This document shows positions 34,250 to 43,355 of a stretch of 64,000 nucleotides of DNA, one piece after another. Under the pieces are notes generated by a model. That model was not told the DNA's origin, searched no databases, and worked only from the letters and a program-made list of their open reading frames with translations. The position numbers and the translations under genes are program-made. The first letter of the stretch is position 1; every line of letters starts with the position of its first letter. The stretch is from contig CALBEY010000020.1 of assembly GCA_937888805.1 (NCBI GenBank), forward strand, positions 1 to 64,000, read 5' to 3'. The stretch is from an uncultured Burkholderiaceae bacterium (lineage in GTDB: Bacteria; Pseudomonadota; Gammaproteobacteria; Burkholderiales; Burkholderiaceae_B).

Positions 34250-34636
34250 AGTGAGTTGTGCCAAACAAGATGTTGGATAATCGATTTCAAGCAAGAGCCT
34301 CCTTTGCCGACAGATAAGTTCAGACATCGGGTAAATGCGGGGTCGCGCATACCAAAACTCTGTGTTTTCCTATTCAGAATAAGAGGAAGACTTTAATCAT
34401 CATAAATCAGTTAAATGATATTCGGATTCAATGCGTTAGCTAAAAAAGGTTGGTCTGTGGCAACGGCGACCTTTCCCTCAACCATTTGAATCCCACTTGG
34501 ATTAGCACTCTTGACGAACGGTTTGCGGCGGCGCATCTTATGCTCCACAAGTAAAGTAAATAGACAGCAGGTTGGAACGACGTTACCAACACCGAGTTGG
34601 TAACACTTTTATTGATACCTTCAAGGGAGACAGAAA
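34250..34636. other. 387-bp upstream region of the third importer operon
   Basis: A divergent promoter region with no convincing gene. A TTGACG hexamer at about 34511 is a -35 candidate for the plus direction, but no well-spaced -10 was found. A 9-bp-stem hairpin at 34582-34604 sits just before the first coding start, listed separately. AAGGGAGA supplies the ribosome site for the binding protein gene. Confidence 0.5.
34582..34604 (+). promoter_or_regulatory. Hairpin or operator immediately upstream of the importer-catabolic operon
   Basis: GTTACCAAC and GTTGGTAAC form a perfect 9-bp inverted repeat around a 5-nt centre, 32 bp before the start of the substrate-binding protein gene. It could be an operator (dyad symmetry fits TetR/GntR-type dimers) or a 5'-leader hairpin. 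Its place at the head of a ten-gene operon makes a regulatory role likely. Confidence 0.5.
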
Positions 34637-35740
34637 ATGAAAAAAATACTTTTAGGATTGGCCGTGTGCCAAGCCATGGCGGGCATCGCTGTGGCGCAAG
34701 ACATAAAAATTGGGGCTGCTTTTCCATTAAGTGGTGCCAACGCAGAGTACGGTGAGATATTTGCCAGTGGGACAAACTTGGCTGTCGAGCATGTTAATAC
34801 TGACAAGATGCTCAAGGGTAAATTGGTCCTTGTTTATGAAGACAGTCAAGGACTTCCGACCGCCGGTGTGGTGGCAGTCAACAAACTTATTAACGTTGAA
34901 AAGACACCGTACGTACTCTCGGCCTTTACCGGGGTTTCAAAAGCAATTGCGCCGCTAGGAACCCGTAACCAAGTGGTGATGGTTAATGGTGGTGGTGTCG
35001 GTCCAGACTTGGCGACATTGAGCCCTTACTTTTGGAATGTGATTCCATTGGCTAACTTTGAAGTCAAAGCCATGGCGCCCTACTTGGTCAAGGAAAAGGG
35101 TCTAAAACGTATCGCCATGATTTACGTTGATGATCCGCTTGGTGATGCAGCGCTGCAAGAGATGAAAACCGAATTAAAAGCCAATGGTGGGGAGTTAGTT
35201 GGTGCCTTTTCAATTCCCGTAGCGGCACAACAGTTTTCAGGGGTCGCAGCTCGCGTACGCGACACAAAGCCTGACGCGGTTTACATCGCCACTTATGGCA
35301 ATCAGCAGGTTCAGTTGGTTAAACAATTGCGTGATAACGGCGTGAGTCAACCCTTGGCGAGCTACTCGGCTTTTTCAACGCCTTCGATGTTGAAGCTGCC
35401 CGAGGCTGAAGGCGCCATTTTCACCAGCCAGCAGATCAACGTTAACAACCCAGACCCTAGGACCAAGCGCATGGTTGCTGATTACCGAGCCAAATTCGGT
35501 AAGGATCCCAACATGTATGCGATCAACTACTACAACGCCGTCTTAACCTTTGCGGACTTGGCTGCTGCTTTGCAAAAGGAAGGAAAGCCATTGACAGGGG
35601 CGAACTTATTAGAGATGCGCAAAAAAACGCCTTCGTTTGATTTCGTGGGTGCCAAAGTTTCGTTCGCCGATGATGGCACCGTTAAAGCGCCAATACAAAT
35701 TAACGAAATCACTGGTGGCGCTTCAAAAGTAATCAAGTAA
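34637..35740 (+). CDS. ABC transporter substrate-binding protein (third importer)
   Basis: 367 residues. A signal peptide (MKKILLGLAVCQAMAGIAVA) is cleaved before QDIKIGAAFPLSGANAEYGE. The type I periplasmic-binding fold of the LivK class is clear (KRIAMIYVDDPLGDAALQEM, VKQLRDNGVSQPL). AAGGGAGA precedes the ATG. Leading a plus-strand run that includes CoA ligase and beta-oxidation-type enzymes, it most likely binds a carboxylic acid rather than leucine. The ligand itself is not determinable from sequence alone. Confidence 0.88.
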   Translation: MKKILLGLAVCQAMAGIAVAQDIKIGAAFPLSGANAEYGEIFASGTNLAVEHVNTDKMLKGKLVLVYEDSQGLPTAGVVAVNKLINVEKTPYVLSAFTGVSKAIAPLGTRNQVVMVNGGGVGPDLATLSPYFWNVIPLANFEVKAMAPYLVKEKGLKRIAMIYVDDPLGDAALQEMKTELKANGGELVGAFSIPVAAQQFSGVAARVRDTKPDAVYIATYGNQQVQLVKQLRDNGVSQPLASYSAFSTPSMLKLPEAEGAIFTSQQINVNNPDPRTKRMVADYRAKFGKDPNMYAINYYNAVLTFADLAAALQKEGKPLTGANLLEMRKKTPSFDFVGAKVSFADDGTVKAPIQINEITGGASKVIK

Positions 35741-35789
35741 GCTCAATAGTTATTGGTCTTATTGCACTTTTAGAAGGAATCGTCGTCCC

Positions 35790-36662
35790 ATGTTGTACTT
35801 GCAACTGTTGGTTAATGGCATTCAAACGGGTGCGTTATACGCGCTGATTGCCGCGGGTTTCTCTTTGATTTTTGGCATGACCCGAATCTTCCATGCAGCA
35901 CACGGGGCGACGTTCACGATTGCGGGCTTTGTCTTTTACGAGTTTTATGCCGTTTTAGAATGGGGACTGATTCCTTCAGTTTTGGCATGTGCGGCTGCAG
36001 CTGCATTATTTGGGGTGCTCCTGAATCGCTGGGTGTATGTGGTGATTCAGCGCCATGAGGGATCATTCTTTACTGTCTTCGCGGCCTCGTTTGGTGCTGC
36101 AATTGTGGTGCAAAATCTGATCTCGATCTTTTTCGGTAAAGGCATGGTCACCGTCTCGACACCTTTGAGCCGAAGTATTGAATTAATGCCTGGCCTATAC
36201 GTAGCACCTATGGCATTTATTGCTGTCATCACAGCCATTATTTGTTTTGCGTTACTTCACTACCTTTTTACGCACACCAGCATGGGTGTTGCATTGCGCG
36301 CGCTTGGTGAAAATCCTGTCTTGGTAGACGTCTTTGGCTTAAACCCGAAAAGTTTGGGTAAGTATGCTTTCCTCATCGGCTCTGTTTTGGTTGTTCCTGC
36401 GGCAATCTTGACTGCAGCCACATCAGGGCTTAATCCAGCCATGGGTCATCACGTCATGATGATCAGTATTGCAGCCACTATTGTCGGTGGTGTCGGCAGT
36501 TTGCGAGGCGCAGCCATGGCTGGGCTGTTATTTGGCTTGGCAGAAAACTTGTCACTGGCCTTTTTTGACCCACAGTGGAGCGAGGCTGTGACATTTGTCA
36601 TCTTGTTCCTTTTCATCATCTTTCGTCCGGGCGGTTTCTACGGGCGAGCCATTGTGTCGTAA
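35790..36662 (+). CDS. livH: ABC transporter permease, LivH type (third importer)
   Basis: 290 residues, all helical and hydrophobic: LVNGIQTGALYALIAAGFSLIFG at the N-terminus and ISIAATIVGGVGSLRGA near 230-246. It starts 49 bp after the binding protein gene with an AGAAGGAA ribosome site. It pairs with the LivM-type permease, whose gene begins 5 bp later. Confidence 0.9.
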   Translation: MLYLQLLVNGIQTGALYALIAAGFSLIFGMTRIFHAAHGATFTIAGFVFYEFYAVLEWGLIPSVLACAAAAALFGVLLNRWVYVVIQRHEGSFFTVFAASFGAAIVVQNLISIFFGKGMVTVSTPLSRSIELMPGLYVAPMAFIAVITAIICFALLHYLFTHTSMGVALRALGENPVLVDVFGLNPKSLGKYAFLIGSVLVVPAAILTAATSGLNPAMGHHVMMISIAATIVGGVGSLRGAAMAGLLFGLAENLSLAFFDPQWSEAVTFVILFLFIIFRPGGFYGRAIVS

Positions 36663-36667
36663 TCGCC

Positions 36668-37552
36668 ATGCTTGCTTACTTACAAAACATAGTGGTTCTA
36701 TTTTCGATTAATGCCATCTTGGCATTAACGCTTAATTTCATCATGGGGTATGCGGGGATTTTCTCCTTAGCGCATGCGGTCTTTTTTGGAATAGGTGCTT
36801 ACACAGCCGCCTATGTGGCTTTGAACTACACCGACTCTTTGGTTTTGTGCATGCTTGCTGCTATGGGGCTTTCAGCGGTCATTTCCATGGCTTTGGCCCT
36901 ACCCGCCTTGCGCGTCAGGGGAGAATATTTTGTAGCTGCTTCTTTGGGTCTACAGATGATTGGCGTCACCATTTTTTCTGAGTGGAAATCAGTGACTGGT
37001 GGCTTGGGTGGGATGGTCGGTATCCCATCGCCGGTCTTCCTTGGTTACACGTTCAGATCAACCACAGATTTTTTGATTTTGGCTGGCGTGATTTTGATTG
37101 GCATTTTGGTCATTACGTCATTGCTTGTAAGGGGTAGTTTTGGACGCAGTTTGATGGCTATCCGAGACAGTGAGTCTGCGGCGCAGGCCTACGGTAAGTC
37201 GGTTAATACTGTCAAAACGTTGTCAGTGGCTATTTCGGCTGGATTGGCGGCTTTGGGTGGCGTGCTATATGCGTTCTATATGAGCTTTGTGAACGTTGAG
37301 GTCTTTACTTTGGATATGTCGATCCTGCTCATGGCCATGGTCATCATTGGCGGTACGGGCACTTTAATTGGCCCAGTGGTGGGCGCTGCGATTGTCATGG
37401 CACTGCCAGCGGCGCTGACTTATCTGCCCTTTATTCCGCCTGGTGAACTTGGAACAATCCAACAGATCATCTATGGATCTGCCATGGTCATTCTAATGAT
37501 GTATCGACCGGGTGGCGTGGTTGGCGCGCGTGCAAAGGGAAAATCGACATGA
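36668..37552 (+). CDS. livM: ABC transporter permease, LivM type (third importer)
   Basis: About 294 residues from the ATG at 36668; a longer frame overlapping livH is hydrophilic at its start and rejected. LTLNFIMGYAGIFSLAHAVFFGIG and LMAMVIIGGTGTLIGPVVGA are the family landmarks. The gene ends in an ATGA overlap with the LivG-type gene. Confidence 0.9.
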   Translation: MLAYLQNIVVLFSINAILALTLNFIMGYAGIFSLAHAVFFGIGAYTAAYVALNYTDSLVLCMLAAMGLSAVISMALALPALRVRGEYFVAASLGLQMIGVTIFSEWKSVTGGLGGMVGIPSPVFLGYTFRSTTDFLILAGVILIGILVITSLLVRGSFGRSLMAIRDSESAAQAYGKSVNTVKTLSVAISAGLAALGGVLYAFYMSFVNVEVFTLDMSILLMAMVIIGGTGTLIGPVVGAAIVMALPAALTYLPFIPPGELGTIQQIIYGSAMVILMMYRPGGVVGARAKGKST

Positions 37553-38307
37553 CTGCGGCTCAAAACTTAACCGATCCCGCCAAGATTCTTCTCCAAGTCC
37601 GAGGCTTACACAAGAATTTCGGTGGTTTACAGGCGATAACCGACGTTAATCTTGACTTGCCATCAGGTGTCATCACAACATTGGTTGGTCCCAATGGCGC
37701 TGGTAAAACCACGCTTTTTAATATGATAACTGGGCATTTGGTGCCCTCTAGCGGCACAGTGCATTGGCTCGGTGAGTCTTTAAATGGGATTGCACCTTGG
37801 CGAATCGCCAGAAAAGGTATCGCTCGTACCTTTCAGGACCTTCGCCTTTTTAACCACATGACGGTTCAAGAAAATATTGAAACGGTTATGGAACGCAGCA
37901 GTTGGTTATGGCAACGTCGCTCGGTTGCCATGAAGCAAAAAATTGAACAGGTGCTTGACGAGACAGAGCTCGCCAGTAAAAGGCATGAGCGTGCTGTTGA
38001 TTTGGCTTATGCTGAGCGAAAATTCTTGAGTTTGGCTCGAATTATGGCGGGTGACGCCACACTTTGGCTACTAGACGAGCCCGCTTCTGGTCTTGACCCG
38101 CGTTCCTTTGATCGTTTTGTGGCGTTGCTCAAAAGCTATGCCCAACGCGGTGTGACGATTTGCATCATTGAGCACAATCTAGACATTGTGATCAGATTGT
38201 CCGATACCGTTGCCTTTTTGGATCAAGGCAAGCTCTTGGCGCAAGGGTCGTCAGAAGATATTTTGAAGGATCCCCATTTGGCTGCTATCTATTTTGGAGA
38301 TCGCTAA
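37549..38307 (+). CDS. livG: ABC transporter ATPase, LivG type (third importer)
   Basis: 252 residues: Walker A GPNGAGKTT, Walker B LWLLDEPASGLDP, H-loop IIEHNLDIV. The signature is strongly degenerate, LAYAERKFLSLARIM, as LivG proteins often lack LSGGQ. It overlaps livM by 4 bp and precedes the LivF-type gene by 2 bp. Confidence 0.9.
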   Translation: MTAAQNLTDPAKILLQVRGLHKNFGGLQAITDVNLDLPSGVITTLVGPNGAGKTTLFNMITGHLVPSSGTVHWLGESLNGIAPWRIARKGIARTFQDLRLFNHMTVQENIETVMERSSWLWQRRSVAMKQKIEQVLDETELASKRHERAVDLAYAERKFLSLARIMAGDATLWLLDEPASGLDPRSFDRFVALLKSYAQRGVTICIIEHNLDIVIRLSDTVAFLDQGKLLAQGSSEDILKDPHLAAIYFGDR

Positions 38308-38309
38308 AG

Positions 38310-39029
38310 ATGACAAGCGCTTCGTGGTTTCTCGAGGGTCGAGGATTGCAAGTGGGTTACGGGGGGCGTCCAGTCTTGGATGAGATCGACGTGCGGCTCG
38401 GCCATAACGAGGTCCTGTGTCTGATCGGACATAACGGTGCCGGTAAGTCGACGCTGTTAAAAGCGCTATTCGGGTTAATCCCTGCTAGCCAAGGCTCTGT
38501 TGGGTTAAAGGGGAGTGTTGTTAATCCAGTGAACCCTCGCAGCATGAATGCTGGCGGTGTGGCGCTCGTGCCTGAGGGTCGCGGTGTATTCCCTGGCCTT
38601 TCAGTTGCTGAAATTATGCGGCTCGGTTTTTGGGCAGCAGGCGTCAGACCCAGCGAACAAAGCGCTCGTTTGGACTGGGTCTTTGAAGTCTTGCCGATGA
38701 TTAAACAGTTTTATCAACAGCGTGCGGGTACGTTGTCAGGTGGTCAGCAGCAAATGGTTTCTCTAGGCCGAGCGTTGTTAAGTCAGCCTCAGTGCTTGTT
38801 GCTTGATGAGCCTTCGATTGGTTTAGCGCCCAAGTTATTTCAGGACCTTTTGGGGCCGATTAAGGAATTGCAGGTCGAAAGAAAAATGTCGATTTTGATT
38901 GTTGAGCAAAACGTCAAAGAGGCGTTGAAGATTTCTGATCGCGTCATTGTGATGAAGTCAGGAAAAATAATCAAAGAGGGCGCTCCCGAATCGTTCAGCG
39001 ACAATGCCGAATTAATGGATTTGTACTGA
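38310..39029 (+). CDS. livF: ABC transporter ATPase, LivF type (third importer)
   Basis: 239 residues with Walker A GHNGAGKST, signature LSGGQQQMVSL, Walker B LLLDEPSIGLAP and the usual LivF EQN switch (LIVEQNVKEAL). All ATP-binding residues are conventional here, unlike the second importer. The acyl-CoA dehydrogenase gene follows after 36 bp, linking transport to metabolism. Confidence 0.9.
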   Translation: MTSASWFLEGRGLQVGYGGRPVLDEIDVRLGHNEVLCLIGHNGAGKSTLLKALFGLIPASQGSVGLKGSVVNPVNPRSMNAGGVALVPEGRGVFPGLSVAEIMRLGFWAAGVRPSEQSARLDWVFEVLPMIKQFYQQRAGTLSGGQQQMVSLGRALLSQPQCLLLDEPSIGLAPKLFQDLLGPIKELQVERKMSILIVEQNVKEALKISDRVIVMKSGKIIKEGAPESFSDNAELMDLY

Positions 39030-39065
39030 TCAGCGTCTCGTAACTATCACCAACGAGGAATAGTC

Positions 39066-40208
39066 ATGCAGTGGTCAGTAGATGAAATCGCCATGCTGCG
39101 AGAGACAACACGTCGATTTGTTAGGGAACGACTGCAACCGCTAGAAGCCAAGATCGACGCCGACGATGAGCTACCGGTCGTTTTGGATGCGGCCATCCGT
39201 CAAGAAGCAAAAGCATTAGGGATCTACGGGTTTAATTTCCCGTTATCACTGGGTGGCCCAGATTTACCGACCGAGGCAAAGGCAGTCATTTATGAAGAAA
39301 TCACACAAACATCCATGCCACTGGTCGAAGCTTTGGGGCATTTGCCATTGACGCTGGCTTACTGCAGTACCACTCAGCGTGATTCACTTTTGGCGCCAGT
39401 GGTGGCCGGCACAAAGCTAATCACTTACGCGTTAACAGAAGCCGCTGCTGGTTCGGATTTGTCTGCCGTTCAGACGCGTGCAACGCGTGTTGAAGGTGGT
39501 TGGCGTCTGACCGGTAGCAAACAATTTATTTCCAATGCAGAAACAGCAGATTTTATTGTTGTATTGGCGTGCACTGATCCCACAGCCAAACTTAAGAACA
39601 AGCTAACGACTTTTGTGGTGCGTCAAGAAAACCCTGGTTTAAAGGGTATGACGCGCTATAAAAAAATGGGTTGGCGGGGCTATCAATTGAATGGTTTTTC
39701 TCTGGATGATTGTTTCGTACCGGACGAAGATGTTTTGGGGGCAGTCGGCGAAGGGTTCTTAGTGATGATGAGTTGCATTAACACAGACCGTGTTTTTTCT
39801 GGCTATCGAGCGCTCGGTATTGCAAAGCGTGCCCAGGCACTTGCGCTTGATTATGCCAAAGACCGTCGCGCGTTCGGCGCTCGTTTGGCTGATCACCAAG
39901 CGATCCAGTTCATGTTGGCTGATAATGATGTTGAGCTAAAAGCCGCTAGTTTGTTGGTTAAGGAGGCATTGGTACTGACTGATCAGGGGGTGCATGATGC
40001 GCGTATTGCTGCCTCGCGTGCCAAACTCTATGCCACCGAAATGGGTTGTCGAGTCGTCGATCGCGTGATGCAGATATTTGGTGGCATGGGCTATATGACG
40101 GAACTACCCATCGAGCGGTTTTATAGGGATGTGCGCGCATTTCGGATTGGGGAAGGCACGTCTGAAATGCAGCGCCTTCAAATCGCTAGACATATTCTGA
40201 GTGAGTAG
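39066..40208 (+). CDS. Acyl-CoA dehydrogenase
   Basis: 380 residues, FAD-dependent alpha,beta-desaturation of an acyl-CoA. The family pattern is present: YALTEAAAGSDLSAVQTRAT, TGSKQFISNAE, the RVFSGYRALGIAKRAQ helix, and the C-terminal FGGMGYMTELPIERFYRD followed by GEGTSEMQRLQI, where the Glu lies at the usual catalytic-base position. No signal peptide. In this operon it would oxidise the CoA thioester formed by the ligase downstream. Which acid it acts on is inferred only from neighbours. Confidence 0.9.
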   Translation: MQWSVDEIAMLRETTRRFVRERLQPLEAKIDADDELPVVLDAAIRQEAKALGIYGFNFPLSLGGPDLPTEAKAVIYEEITQTSMPLVEALGHLPLTLAYCSTTQRDSLLAPVVAGTKLITYALTEAAAGSDLSAVQTRATRVEGGWRLTGSKQFISNAETADFIVVLACTDPTAKLKNKLTTFVVRQENPGLKGMTRYKKMGWRGYQLNGFSLDDCFVPDEDVLGAVGEGFLVMMSCINTDRVFSGYRALGIAKRAQALALDYAKDRRAFGARLADHQAIQFMLADNDVELKAASLLVKEALVLTDQGVHDARIAASRAKLYATEMGCRVVDRVMQIFGGMGYMTELPIERFYRDVRAFRIGEGTSEMQRLQIARHILSE

Positions 40209-40217
40209 GAGTCCGAC

Positions 40218-41786
40218 GTGATCGCATCAGCACCCTCAGCAAACACATCATTTAGTGATTTGTTAGTTAAAAATCCAGAGGACATGGCTTTTGAATGTCT
40301 GGCCGCGCAGGCTACTCGTAGGCAATTACAGCAAGCGGCTGATCATTTGGCGGGGTATCTCAAGTCGCTGGGAATTAAGCGGGGTGACACGATTTGTGTT
40401 TGGTTGCCCGATGGTGGTGTTTGGTTACAGCTGCTTTTTTCCTGCGCGCGTTTGGGTGTTTTGATGGTGCCCATCAGTACCCGTTTTCGGCAAGAAGAGG
40501 CTCTTCATGTCGTCAAAACGGCCAATCCCAAATTGATTTTTGTACAGCCTGAATTCGTTAATTATGACTATTGGGCAGTGGCGCAAGAAATCGCCCAAGC
40601 TGTGCCATCTGTTGAACATGTGATTGCCATTGAACGTCCCGCTGAACTTTGGGATGCAAGCGCATATGAAGCGATCAGCGTGGACGAGGGACAATTAAAT
40701 GATCGCCTATGTACTTTTAGTACTTCAGGCACAACAGGAAATCCAAAGTTAGCTGTACACACACAATGGGGTATTTTTCACCACGCCAATAATGTTGCGA
40801 TTTTCACGGACGTTCAGCCTGGTGATCCGTCGCTCTGTGCGCTACCGCTTTATGGTGTGTTGGGGTTCATGCAAGCTTTCAGCGCTTTAGCAGGCGGTGG
40901 CTATTGCGTTGTGATGCAGACTTTCAACACCGTTCGCGCTGCTCAATTGATTGAACAGCACCGCGCCACGCATTTCTATGGTGGTGAGGGGTTGTTTGAT
41001 GATGTCATGAGCGTGCCTGATTGTTCAGTGAAGTCTTTAAAGGTGGTCGGTTTCGCTGAGTTCGCTGGGCGCGGATTAGAAGTGACTGAAAAGGCGTGGC
41101 GAGAGATCGGTGTTCCCATGACAGCACTTTACGGTTCTTCTGAGTGTTTTTCGATTATGGCAGGTCAGCCTCGTAGCGACGACTGCAGCGCTCGCGCGGT
41201 ACCTGGTGGCAAGCCGATCACACCAGAAATAGCGTTTCGTGTTGCTGATATCGATACCGACGTGGTGTTGCCAGAGCATGAGCGTGGTGAGTTGCAATTT
41301 CGTGGCTATAACGTCATGAATGAATACTTAAATAATCCTCAAGCCACAGCAGATGCATTCACACAAGACGGTTGGTTTAAGAGCGGTGATCTCGGATATC
41401 GCTATGGTGATCGCTTGGCTTATTTGTCGCGAATCAAAGATACCTTACGCCTTCGAGGCTACTTGGTAGATCCGGTTGAGATAGAAGAGTTTTTGGCAAG
41501 ACACCCTGACGTCAAAGACGCGCAAGTGGTGGCTTACCGGCATCCTGAGCGTGGTGATGTGGCCGTGGCCTTTGTCAGAAAGCTAGCCGATTCATTAAAC
41601 GATCATGCCCTGCATGAACACTGCCGTGCCGGTCTTGCCAATTACAAGGTACCGTCATATTTCGTTTTTGTTGATGATTACCCCCGCAAAGAAGGACCAA
41701 ACGGTCTAAAGATTCTTAAAAACAAGCTGCGTGACAGTGCGCAAGCGATTGTTATTCACGACATTGAGAGCGAGCGAAAAGTATGA
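40218..41786 (+). CDS. AMP-forming acyl-CoA ligase
   Basis: 522 residues, ANL superfamily. It has the P-loop STSGTTGNPKLAVHT, the acyl-binding YGSSECF, adenylate motif SGDLGYRYGDRLAYLSRIKD and the C-terminal domain with RLRGYLVDPVEIEEFLARHP and a Lys in GLKILKNKLR. It activates a carboxylate to its CoA thioester using ATP. The start is a GTG with AGGAG in place. It overlaps the next gene by 4 bp. The substrate is not predictable from motifs alone; the setting suggests the imported acid. Confidence 0.88.
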   Translation: MIASAPSANTSFSDLLVKNPEDMAFECLAAQATRRQLQQAADHLAGYLKSLGIKRGDTICVWLPDGGVWLQLLFSCARLGVLMVPISTRFRQEEALHVVKTANPKLIFVQPEFVNYDYWAVAQEIAQAVPSVEHVIAIERPAELWDASAYEAISVDEGQLNDRLCTFSTSGTTGNPKLAVHTQWGIFHHANNVAIFTDVQPGDPSLCALPLYGVLGFMQAFSALAGGGYCVVMQTFNTVRAAQLIEQHRATHFYGGEGLFDDVMSVPDCSVKSLKVVGFAEFAGRGLEVTEKAWREIGVPMTALYGSSECFSIMAGQPRSDDCSARAVPGGKPITPEIAFRVADIDTDVVLPEHERGELQFRGYNVMNEYLNNPQATADAFTQDGWFKSGDLGYRYGDRLAYLSRIKDTLRLRGYLVDPVEIEEFLARHPDVKDAQVVAYRHPERGDVAVAFVRKLADSLNDHALHEHCRAGLANYKVPSYFVFVDDYPRKEGPNGLKILKNKLRDSAQAIVIHDIESERKV

Positions 41787-42565
41787 AGCGAACTGAGATT
41801 AAATCCGATATTGCATGGAGTGCCCCTGATCGAATCCTGATCCATGGACACAATCTTTGTGATGACTTGGTGGGCAAGATTGATTTTGGGCAAATGGCTT
41901 TTTTGCAGATCTTTGCCCGCCTCCCCAAAGACGAAAACGAGCGACGAATGTTCAATGCCGTCATGGTGATCCTAGTTGAACACGGCATAACACCGTCATC
42001 GTTGTCGACGCGTTTGACATTTTCTGGCGCGCCCGAATCAGTGCAGGCCGCTGTGGCTGCGGGACTGTTGGGTTTGGGGTCAGTGTTTGTAGGCTCTTTG
42101 GATCAGGCTGCCAAAATGTTGCAAGAGGCGATCACCGATCCTAATAACCCTGGCGACCTTGAACTCAAGGCAAAAGCGATCGTGGACGATTTTCTGGATC
42201 GTAAAGCAATTATTCCTGGTATTGGACACCCGTTTCATAAACCGATTGACCCGCGTACGGTGGCACTGTTTAAAGTCGCCAAAGAAACAGGTTACGACGG
42301 GCCCTATGCCACACTCATTACTTTGATTGGGCAAAAGGCAGAAGAGCGAACTGGAAAGATTTTGCCTGTGAACGTGACGGCGGCCATGGCTGCCGTGGTG
42401 TCGCAAATGGGTGTGTCGTGGCGTTACTGTCGAGGATTGGCCGTGGCTGCTCGAGCCGTTGGTCTTGTTGGGCACATTATCGAAGAAATCAGGCAACCCA
42501 TGGCTGGAGAAATCTACATGCGCATCGAGCATGAAGCGGGCGCCCATTTGGCACCAAAGCAATAA
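41783..42565 (+). CDS. Citrate-synthase-fold lyase (citryl-CoA lyase-like)
   Basis: 260 residues, much shorter than citrate synthase and close to the small citryl-CoA-lyase-type group. Conserved pieces are VEHGITPSSLSTRLT (His67) and IPGIGHPFHKPIDPRT (His149, matching the GHRxYK-like loop). The site normally holding GPLHGG reads GSVFVGS, and the NVDFY-equivalent near 211-216 reads VSWRYC, so two expected catalytic residues cannot be placed. A lyase cleaving a 3-hydroxy-acyl-CoA into acetyl-CoA and a keto acid is plausible. Overlap with the ligase and hydratase genes shows tight coupling. Confidence 0.75.
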   Translation: MKRTEIKSDIAWSAPDRILIHGHNLCDDLVGKIDFGQMAFLQIFARLPKDENERRMFNAVMVILVEHGITPSSLSTRLTFSGAPESVQAAVAAGLLGLGSVFVGSLDQAAKMLQEAITDPNNPGDLELKAKAIVDDFLDRKAIIPGIGHPFHKPIDPRTVALFKVAKETGYDGPYATLITLIGQKAEERTGKILPVNVTAAMAAVVSQMGVSWRYCRGLAVAARAVGLVGHIIEEIRQPMAGEIYMRIEHEAGAHLAPKQ

Positions 42566-43350
42566 TGGCAGTCACCATCGAGAGACAGGGCGATGTGGCT
42601 ATTGTTTGGTTGGATGAGCCAGAGACTCATCATGCGCTTTCTGTCACTTTGGTGACGGCGTTCTTAAGGGCGCTCGATAGTGAGTCGGTTCGCTCGGCAC
42701 GGGCTTTGGTGGTGGCGTCTACGGGCCCTTATTTTTGTGCGGGCGCCAATATCGACGATTTAAAAAACAGTTGGATGGATGGCTTAGCGCCAGCGTTTGA
42801 ACCGGGTCGGGTCTTTGAACGTTTGGCAACAGACCCTCGACCCGTGATTGCCGCGATCGATGGCGCTGCCATTGGTGGTGGTTTTGAATTGATGCTGAGC
42901 TGCGATCTCGCCATTGCAAGCCAAGACTCGTGGTTTAGTTTGCCAGAAGTGCAGCACGGCGTGATTGCCAATACGGCATTGCAGCGGTTGCAACAAATAG
43001 TCGGGTTAAGAACACTGCTTTTTTTTGCTTATACCGGCGATAAGCTTTTGGTTCAACAGGCTCATGCTCATGGACTGGTCAATGAGGTTGTTGCCAGTGG
43101 GCAATCTGTACCCGCTGCAGTGGCTTTGGCCCAGCGAATTGTCAGCAGTGCAGCCCCTGACGCGCTGGCATTGACCAAGCGCTATGCCAATCATTATGCG
43201 CATACTGATTGGGCCACGGTGGACACTTCATTACGTGAGACGTCTTCAGACGAGTGGCAGGAGGGGTTGAATGCATTCACCGAAAGGCGCCGTGCAGATT
43301 ACAGTCAGCGGTGGCAGTCAAAGACTGCCTTGTCAACCAAACCCAAGTAA
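42565..43350 (+). CDS. Enoyl-CoA hydratase/isomerase family protein
   Basis: 261 residues, crotonase fold. Oxyanion residues lie in FCAGANIDDLK (about 53-63) and AIDGAAIGGGFELMLSCDLAI. The usual catalytic Glu near position 112 and Glu around 132 can be sought in GGFELMLS and SLPEVQHGVI. The ATG shares one base with the lyase gene stop (TAATG). It could hydrate the unsaturated CoA ester made by the dehydrogenase. The second crotonase gene begins 5 bp on. Confidence 0.86.
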   Translation: MAVTIERQGDVAIVWLDEPETHHALSVTLVTAFLRALDSESVRSARALVVASTGPYFCAGANIDDLKNSWMDGLAPAFEPGRVFERLATDPRPVIAAIDGAAIGGGFELMLSCDLAIASQDSWFSLPEVQHGVIANTALQRLQQIVGLRTLLFFAYTGDKLLVQQAHAHGLVNEVVASGQSVPAAVALAQRIVSSAAPDALALTKRYANHYAHTDWATVDTSLRETSSDEWQEGLNAFTERRRADYSQRWQSKTALSTKPK

Positions 43351-43355
43351 ACGCG

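Noticed and set aside
33665-34327. Start at 34327 for the AhpD-like protein
   Set aside because: The extra 26 residues lack domain features; kept only as an alternative.
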